Shown here: positions 59,502-64,000 of the stretch, piece by piece | Numbering within the stretch: position 1 is the stretch's first letter | How the letters are laid out: each line of letters opens with the position of its first letter | Source of the DNA: Streptomyces sp. CB02056 | GTDB taxonomy: Bacteria; Actinomycetota; Actinomycetes; Streptomycetales; Streptomycetaceae | Length of the DNA stretch: 64,000 nt | NCBI RefSeq assembly: GCF_001905545.1 | Contig: NZ_LIPD01000021.1 | Location: forward strand, 1-64,000 | Reading direction: 5' to 3' | Translations under genes and position numbers: made by a program | Notes under the pieces: model-generated | What the model was told of the DNA's origin: nothing | The model's database searches: none | Seen by the model: only the letters and a program-made list of their open reading frames with translations

Positions 59502-60490
59502 CGCCGCTCCGGTTCCGCGCCGGGCGTGGCCGCGCCGAACAGCTTGACGAAGACCAGCGCGATGAGCGCCACGCAGACGAAGATCAGCACCGAGATCGCC
59601 GAGCCGATGCCCAGGTTGAGCGCGGTGAAGAGGTTGTCGTAGCCGAGGATCGACACCGAGCCGGTGCCGTTGGAGCCGCTGGTCAGCACGTAGATGTTGT
59701 CGAAGATCCGGAAGGCGTCCAGGGTCCGGAAGAGCAGCGCGACCAGGATCGCGGGCTTCATCAGCGGCAGGATCACCAGCCGCAGCCGCTGCCCGGAGCT
59801 CGCGCCGTCCACCATCGCCGCCCGGACCGTCTCGTCCGGGACGAGGGCCAGGCCGGCGAGCAGCAGCAGCGCCATGAACGGGGTGGTCTTCCACACCTCC
59901 GCGAGGATGATCAGACCGACGGCCGGCCACTGCTCCGTCAGCGGGGCGCTGCCCTCCGGCAGCAGGGCGGCCAGGTAGCCGGTGCCCGGGGTCCACGCGT
60001 ACTGCCAGGAGTAGGCCGCGACGACGGTGACGATCCCGTACGGCACCAGCACCGCCGTGCGCACCGTCCCCCGCCCGAAGACCGTACGGTGCATCACCAG
60101 GGCGAGCGCCAGGCCGAGCACCAGCTCGACGGCCACCGACACCGCGGTGATCAGCACCGTGACACCGAGCGCCTGCCACCAGAACGGCGAGGTCAGCACC
60201 GCGCCGTAGTTGGCGAGCCCGACCCAGTGCGCCTGGGCCGGGAAGCGCAGGTCGTAGCGCTGCAGGGACAGGTAGACGGCGTAGCCGATCGGGTAGGCGG
60301 TGACGGCGAGCATCACGACCACGGCGGGGGCGCACAGCAGCAGGCCCAGCCGGCTCTCCTGGCGGGCGCCGCGCGAGGGCCCGGCCGGTCCCGGGCCGGC
60401 GGCGGCCCCGGCCGCGGCCTCGGCGGGCGGTGTCCCGGGAGCGGGCGGCGTCCCAGGAGCGGGCGGTGGCCCGGGAACGGGCGGTGTCAC
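59498..60490 (-). CDS. sugA: SugA/MalF-like sugar permease
   Basis: 330 residues from GTG 60490, whose GTGA overlaps the stop of the binding-protein gene (60487). A Pro-rich N-terminus (PPVPGPPPAPGTPPAPG) precedes six helices (LLLCAPAVVVMLAVTAYPIGYAVYLSL is the first). The EAA loop is VPDETVRAAMVDGASSGQRLRLVILPLMKPA. QRYDLRFP and LTEQW are typical of the MalF/SugA group. The chain ends in EPERR. Confidence 0.85.
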   Translation of the reverse strand: MTPPVPGPPPAPGTPPAPGTPPAEAAAGAAAGPGPAGPSRGARQESRLGLLLCAPAVVVMLAVTAYPIGYAVYLSLQRYDLRFPAQAHWVGLANYGAVLTSPFWWQALGVTVLITAVSVAVELVLGLALALVMHRTVFGRGTVRTAVLVPYGIVTVVAAYSWQYAWTPGTGYLAALLPEGSAPLTEQWPAVGLIILAEVWKTTPFMALLLLAGLALVPDETVRAAMVDGASSGQRLRLVILPLMKPAILVALLFRTLDAFRIFDNIYVLTSGSNGTGSVSILGYDNLFTALNLGIGSAISVLIFVCVALIALVFVKLFGAATPGAEPERR

Positions 60491-61764
60491 GGAATCAGCC
60501 CCTTCGAACCGAGGGCGTCCCGGATCTGCCCGCGGAGGTCGGCCACGTCCTTCTCCGGGTGGATGCCGGCGGGCGGGGAGAGGGTGTGCGAGATCGCGAT
60601 GGAGACGTTCTGGTAGGCCGGGGTCTGCGGCCGCACGCTGGCGGAGTCGAGGGCGGCCAGCACGTCGGCGGCGAACGGGTAGCTGGCGGTCAGCTCGGCC
60701 GTCTCGTACAGGCTCCGCAGCGAGGGCGGGAGGCCGCCCTTCAGCGCGTTGGTGAGCTGGTTGTCGCGGTCGCGCAGGCAGAGGGTGGCCTCGGCGGCGA
60801 GGTCGGGGTGCCGGCTGTAGGCGCCCACCGCGAGGTCGATCCCGCCGATGGTGACGCTGGCGGGGCGGTCGGCGCTCACCGCGGGGTACGGCGCCCAGCG
60901 GAAGTGCGGGAACAGCTCCGGCCGGTTGGCCTTCATCGAGGGATAGACGAAGGGGTAGTTGAGTTCGAAGGCGGCCGTGCCGGACTCCATCGCGAGCCGG
61001 TTCTGGTCCTCCATCTGGTTCGACAGCGAGGGGTCGGCGGCCACCGAGGCGGCCAGGTCGCGCATCACCCCGGCGGCCGTGACGGCGGGCGCCCCGAGCG
61101 CGGGCCCCTGGGCGTCGGGGGTGAGGATCGAGCCGCCCGCGCTGGTGACCAGGGTGTTGAACCAGACCGTCAGCCCCTCGTACTGGGCGCCCTGGATCTC
61201 CACGAGGTGCGGCTTGCCCTCGCGGTCCAGCTCCCGGGCCTGGGAGAGCATCTCCGCCCAGGTGGCGGGCGGGGTCGGCACCAGGTCGTCGCGGTACCAG
61301 AGCAGCTGGGTGTTGGAGTTGTACGGCACGGCGTACAGCCGGTCCCGCCAGGTCGCGGTCCGCACCGCCGCGTCGAGGGTGTCGGCGGTGGCCCGCTCGC
61401 GCATCGCCCCGGTCCACTCGCGGATCCAGCCGGCCTCGGCGAACTCGGCGGGCCAGGTGACGTCCAGGCCGAGGACGTCCACGCCGGTGTCGTGCGCCGC
61501 CATCCGGCGCACCAGCTGCTGGCGCTGGCCGTCGGCGCCGCGCGGCAGCTTGTTGTAGCGGATCGTGTAGCGGCCGCCGGACTGCTGCCCGCAGCGGTCG
61601 GCGGCCTGCTGGAGGGCGCCCGAGTCGTCCGGGAAGTTGTACCAGTTCAGGGTGACCGGGCCGCCGCTCCCACCGTCCCCGCAGCCCACCAGGGCGGCGG
61701 CGAGCACGGCCAGTCCGGCGGCGGCGCCCGCCCACCGCGAGCGGAACGTGGGGACCCTCGGCAT
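60487..61764 (-). CDS. lpqY: LpqY-like trehalose-binding lipoprotein
   Basis: 425 residues from ATG 61764 (GGGAG upstream; 20 more residues are possible from 61824). The lipobox LVGC (LAVLAAALVGCGDG) gives a lipid-anchored protein outside the membrane. Similarity to mycobacterial LpqY runs through the chain: RRMAAHDTGVDVLGLDVTWPAEFAEAGW, NTQLLWYR, GLTVWFNTLVTSAGGSILT, FRWAPYPAV, ASVTIGGIDLAV, CLRDRDNQLTNALKGGLPPSLRSLYE. Together with the overlapping permease genes it suggests trehalose uptake, though substrate choice between trehalose and related alpha-glucosides is inference. Confidence 0.85.
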   Translation of the reverse strand: MPRVPTFRSRWAGAAAGLAVLAAALVGCGDGGSGGPVTLNWYNFPDDSGALQQAADRCGQQSGGRYTIRYNKLPRGADGQRQQLVRRMAAHDTGVDVLGLDVTWPAEFAEAGWIREWTGAMRERATADTLDAAVRTATWRDRLYAVPYNSNTQLLWYRDDLVPTPPATWAEMLSQARELDREGKPHLVEIQGAQYEGLTVWFNTLVTSAGGSILTPDAQGPALGAPAVTAAGVMRDLAASVAADPSLSNQMEDQNRLAMESGTAAFELNYPFVYPSMKANRPELFPHFRWAPYPAVSADRPASVTIGGIDLAVGAYSRHPDLAAEATLCLRDRDNQLTNALKGGLPPSLRSLYETAELTASYPFAADVLAALDSASVRPQTPAYQNVSIAISHTLSPPAGIHPEKDVADLRGQIRDALGSKGLIP

Positions 61765-62038
61765 CGTTCTCCCGGGCTGAAAGGACCGGCTGGGGCGGAG
61801 CGCTCGGAACGGCGCGACCGGCACGCGGCGGTTCGGCCGACCCTAGCCCGGCGCCCCCGCCCGGCCCGGGCGTGCCGCGCCGCCGCCCGGCCGACCAGCC
61901 GGACGGCGGAACCGGGCCCCTCCCGTCACCCACCGCGACCGGGGACGGCTCCGGGAGGCGCCGGTCCGGGTCGGCGCGGATACTGGCCGCACCGAGACCT
62001 CCGGGGGCTGGGGCCGCACCGGAACCGAGGAGCACGCC

Positions 62039-62887
62039 GTGACCGGACCCGTCGTCGTCGGATTCGACGGCTCACCCGAGAGCCTGGCCGCCGCCGCCTG
62101 GGCCGCCCACGAGGCGCAGCGCCGCGGCCTGCGCCTGGACGTCCTCCAGGCCTGGCCCCGGCCGAAGCAGATCGCCCCCGGGAGCAGGCCCGGCGACCAC
62201 TCCGCACTGGCACAACTCGCCGAGCGCGAGCGCGAGTTGCGCACCCTCGCGCCGGAGGTCGAGGTCACCGCCGGCTCCGTGGCCGGCGATCCCGTCGAGG
62301 CGCTGGAGGCCGCCGCGCACGGGGCCGCCCTGCTGGTGCTCGGCTCGCGCGGGCTGGGCACCCTGCGCGGCTTCCTGGTCGGCTCGGTGAGCCAGGAGGT
62401 GCTGCGCCGGGCGGACTGCCCGGTGGTGCTGATCCGGGTCGGCGGGGACGAACCGGACGGCGCGGTGACGGTCGGCCTCGACCTGGCGCACCCGGCGGAC
62501 GAGGTGCTGGCCTTCGCCTTCGAGGCCGCCGCGCTCCGTTCGGCGCCGCTGCGCGTGGTGCACGTCTGGTCCCCGCCGGCCGGCAGCGAGTACATGTCCT
62601 ACGGGGCGATCGGCGGGCTGGAGGGCGAGGTCTCGGCCGTCGAGCACGACGGCCTCGCCCGGGCCCTGGAGCCCTGGCAGGCCCGGCACCCCGAGGTGAC
62701 GGTGAGCACCGACCTGATCCGCGGCAAGGCCGCCGTCGAGCTGGTGGACGCCGCCGCGACGGCCCGGCTGCTGGTCGTCGGCCGCCGCATCCGGCGGATG
62801 CCGCTGCGCCACCACCACCTCGGCCCGGTGGCGCACGCCGCGATCCACCACGTGCACTGCCCGGTCGCCGTCGTCCCGCACGGCTGA
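62039..62887 (+). CDS. Two-domain universal stress protein
   Basis: 282 residues from GTG 62039. Domain 1 (about 1-140) has VVVGFDGSPESLAAAAWAAHEAQRRG and the ATP-binding G2xG9xGS set in VLGSRGLGTLRGFLVGSVSQEV. Domain 2 (about 145-280) keeps the fold (AVTVGLDLAHPADEVLAFAFEAAALR) but its loop reads VVGRRIRRMPLRHHHLGPVAH, lacking the second glycine, so only the first half may bind ATP. USPs respond to stress, dormancy or oxygen in actinobacteria. It is divergent from the importer operon (274 bp). Confidence 0.85.
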   Translation: MTGPVVVGFDGSPESLAAAAWAAHEAQRRGLRLDVLQAWPRPKQIAPGSRPGDHSALAQLAERERELRTLAPEVEVTAGSVAGDPVEALEAAAHGAALLVLGSRGLGTLRGFLVGSVSQEVLRRADCPVVLIRVGGDEPDGAVTVGLDLAHPADEVLAFAFEAAALRSAPLRVVHVWSPPAGSEYMSYGAIGGLEGEVSAVEHDGLARALEPWQARHPEVTVSTDLIRGKAAVELVDAAATARLLVVGRRIRRMPLRHHHLGPVAHAAIHHVHCPVAVVPHG

Positions 62888-62961
62888 CCGCGCTCCTCCC
62901 GTACGGCCGACGGCAGCCGGGTAGGGCCGACCGGGTGGCCGGGCGCGCTACAGTCCGGTCC

Positions 62962-63525
62962 ATGAGTGAGTCCACCGCCCCGCCATTCGGGAACTTCGCC
63001 ACCGCCGTACCGGCCCTGGAGCTCGGCGCGGAGCTCGCCGCGCCCGTCGCCGACGCGCTGAAGAACTGGGACGCGCCCGGAGCGGCCGCCTCGGTGCTCT
63101 ACGTGGACAGCGACCCGGAGCAGGCGGACACCGCCGTGTTCTGCGCGGCCTACGACGTGCCGCCGGAGCTCTCCGCGAACTGCGTGGTGGTCGCCGCCAA
63201 GCGCGCCGGGGAGGTGACCCTGGCCGGGTGCCTGGCCCTGGCCACCACCCGGGTGGACGTCAACAAGGCGGTGCGCACCCACCTGGGGGCGCGCAAGGCG
63301 TCCTTCGCGCCGATGGACACCGCGGTCGAGCTGACCGGCATGGAGTACGGCGGCATCACCCCCGTCGGCCTGCCCGGCGGCTGGCCGCTGCTGATCGACG
63401 AGGCGGTGGCCGCGGCCCCGTACGTCCTGGTCGGCAGCGGTCGGCGCCGGGGCAAGCTCATCCTGCCCGGCTGGGCCCTGGCGGAGCTGCCGGGCGCCCT
63501 GGTGCTGCCGGGCCTGGCCGGCTGA
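62962..63525 (+). CDS. YbaK/EbsC-type aminoacyl-tRNA deacylase-like protein
   Basis: 187 residues from ATG 62962; the much longer open frame upstream is antisense of other genes. It has the YbaK/prolyl-tRNA-editing fold: AVFCAAYDVPPELSANCVVVAAKR (with catalytic-type Lys), LAGCLALATTRVDVNKAVRTHLGARKASFAPMDTAVELTGMEYGGITPVGLP, then PLLIDEAVAAAPYVLVGSGRRRGKLILPG. The GITPxGLP and GSGxRxxKL motifs are those of the family that removes mischarged amino acids from tRNA. Its specificity cannot be told from sequence alone. It stands alone. Confidence 0.8.
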   Translation: MSESTAPPFGNFATAVPALELGAELAAPVADALKNWDAPGAAASVLYVDSDPEQADTAVFCAAYDVPPELSANCVVVAAKRAGEVTLAGCLALATTRVDVNKAVRTHLGARKASFAPMDTAVELTGMEYGGITPVGLPGGWPLLIDEAVAAAPYVLVGSGRRRGKLILPGWALAELPGALVLPGLAG

Positions 63526-63539
63526 CCGGCCCGCCGGCG

Positions 63540-64000
63540 TCAGCGCCCCCGGGGGGCGAGGCCGACCGGGCAGACCACCGGGGTGCCGTGCACCGGGTCG
63601 GTGAGGATCACGCTCTCCACCCCGTACAGCTCGCGCACCAGCTCCGGGGTGACGATGTCGCGCGGCGCGCCCTGGGCGGCCACCCGGCCGTCGCGCATGG
63701 CCACCATGTGGTCGGCGTAGCGGCAGGCGGTGGTCAGGTCGTGCAGGACGAGGACGACGGTGCGGCCGCGCTCGGCCGTCAGGCCGCGCACCATCTCCAG
63801 CACCTCCAGCGCGTGGCCCATGTCCAGCGCCGAGGTCGGCTCGTCCAGCATCAGGATGTCGGTGTCCTGGGCGACGGCCATGGCGATCCAGGCGCGCTGG
63901 CGCTGGCCGCCGGAGAGGGTGTCCAGCGGGCGGTCGGCCAGCTCGTGCAGGTCGGCGGCGGCGAGCGCGTGCTCGACCGCCTCGGCGTCGGCGGCGGACC
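63540..64000 (-). CDS. FecE/FepC-type ABC ATPase, N-terminus outside the window
   Basis: The frame is open through the right edge; 153 C-terminal residues are visible: PLDTLSGGQRQRAWIAMAVAQ (signature), Walker B ILMLDEPTSALDMGH and H-loop VVLVLHDLTTACRYADHMVAMRDGRV. The tail (GAPRDIVTPELVRELYGVESVILTDP, then GTPVVCPVGLAPRGR) is that of iron-siderophore or haem importer ATPases (FecE/FepC/BtuD family). The start and Walker A lie beyond the window, as presumably do the permeases. Its stop is convergent with the YbaK-like gene, 14 bp away. Confidence 0.85.
   Translation of the reverse strand, partial: SAADAEAVEHALAAADLHELADRPLDTLSGGQRQRAWIAMAVAQDTDILMLDEPTSALDMGHALEVLEMVRGLTAERGRTVVLVLHDLTTACRYADHMVAMRDGRVAAQGAPRDIVTPELVRELYGVESVILTDPVHGTPVVCPVGLAPRGR

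Noticed and set aside
60430..63525. A 1031-residue plus-strand frame including the YbaK-like protein
   Set aside because: Only the region from ATG 62962 has homology; the upstream part is antisense to lpqY and out of frame with the stress-protein gene.

Overview
The window is very GC-rich actinobacterial DNA. GTG and TTG starts are common, AGGAGG-type ribosome sites are usual, and in-frame TTA codons are almost absent. AfsR/SARP regulation, a SigB/SigF-type sigma factor, a DUF5133/ANTAR protein, a class III lanthipeptide locus and an LpqY-SugABC-like importer together point to Streptomycetaceae (Streptomyces, Kitasatospora or a close relative). No rRNA, tRNA, CRISPR array, complete insertion sequence or replication origin was seen.

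Layout, left. 1-4.4 kb is the 3' part of a huge surface protein made of 120-residue DUF11-type repeats and ending in an LPDTG sorting signal. 4.6-7.8 kb has a TTA-containing double YCII protein, a GlxA-like DJ-1/AraC regulator and a membrane-anchored double DJ-1 protein. 8.3-11.6 kb is a likely MerR-controlled operon (HEAT protein, MerR-HEAT fusion, MFS pump) behind a promoter with a 19-bp spacer. 11.6-17.1 kb has an internally duplicated unknown protein, a secreted protein, a TPR-less AfsR-like regulator, and a TrmB/LuxR-type regulator divergent from a tiny secreted IGWD-motif peptide. 17.4-27.9 kb holds a 2067-residue secreted RHS/YD-repeat protein, an Lsr2-like small protein and a second DUF11/SdrD-like cell-wall protein (LPHTG).

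Layout, centre. At 28.8-30.2 kb two head-to-head genes (a choice-of-anchor surface protein and a UDP-GlcNAc 2-epimerase) have both lost their 5' ends at one junction, and the epimerase also has an in-frame internal deletion. 30.4-35.7 kb is the most interesting locus. A class III lanthionine synthetase is followed by two overlapping precursor genes whose products have ILxLQ leaders, share a SHWS[ST]xxH core and contain no cysteine. Two divergent LuxR-type regulators follow; they are relatives of the regulator beside the IGWD peptide. 35.8-44.2 kb has hydrolases, an MFS-cupin operon under a divergent TetR, an SDR, a membrane metal-dependent hydrolase, a lipase, and an alpha/beta hydrolase with its own TetR and two clear operators.

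Layout, right. 44.3-47.6 kb is a three-gene STAND-ATPase/DUF6879 cassette. 47.8-49.8 kb is a histidine kinase and response regulator that overlap by 37 nt. Then come a DUF1877 protein, an S1-domain protein convergent with a membrane Mrr-like nuclease, an SRPBCC protein, the DUF5133/ANTAR protein, a SigB/SigF-type sigma factor, a Tat-exported multicopper oxidase, the overlapping lpqY-sugA-sugB-sugC-like operon, a universal stress protein, a YbaK-like deacylase and the 3' part of an iron-siderophore-type ABC ATPase.
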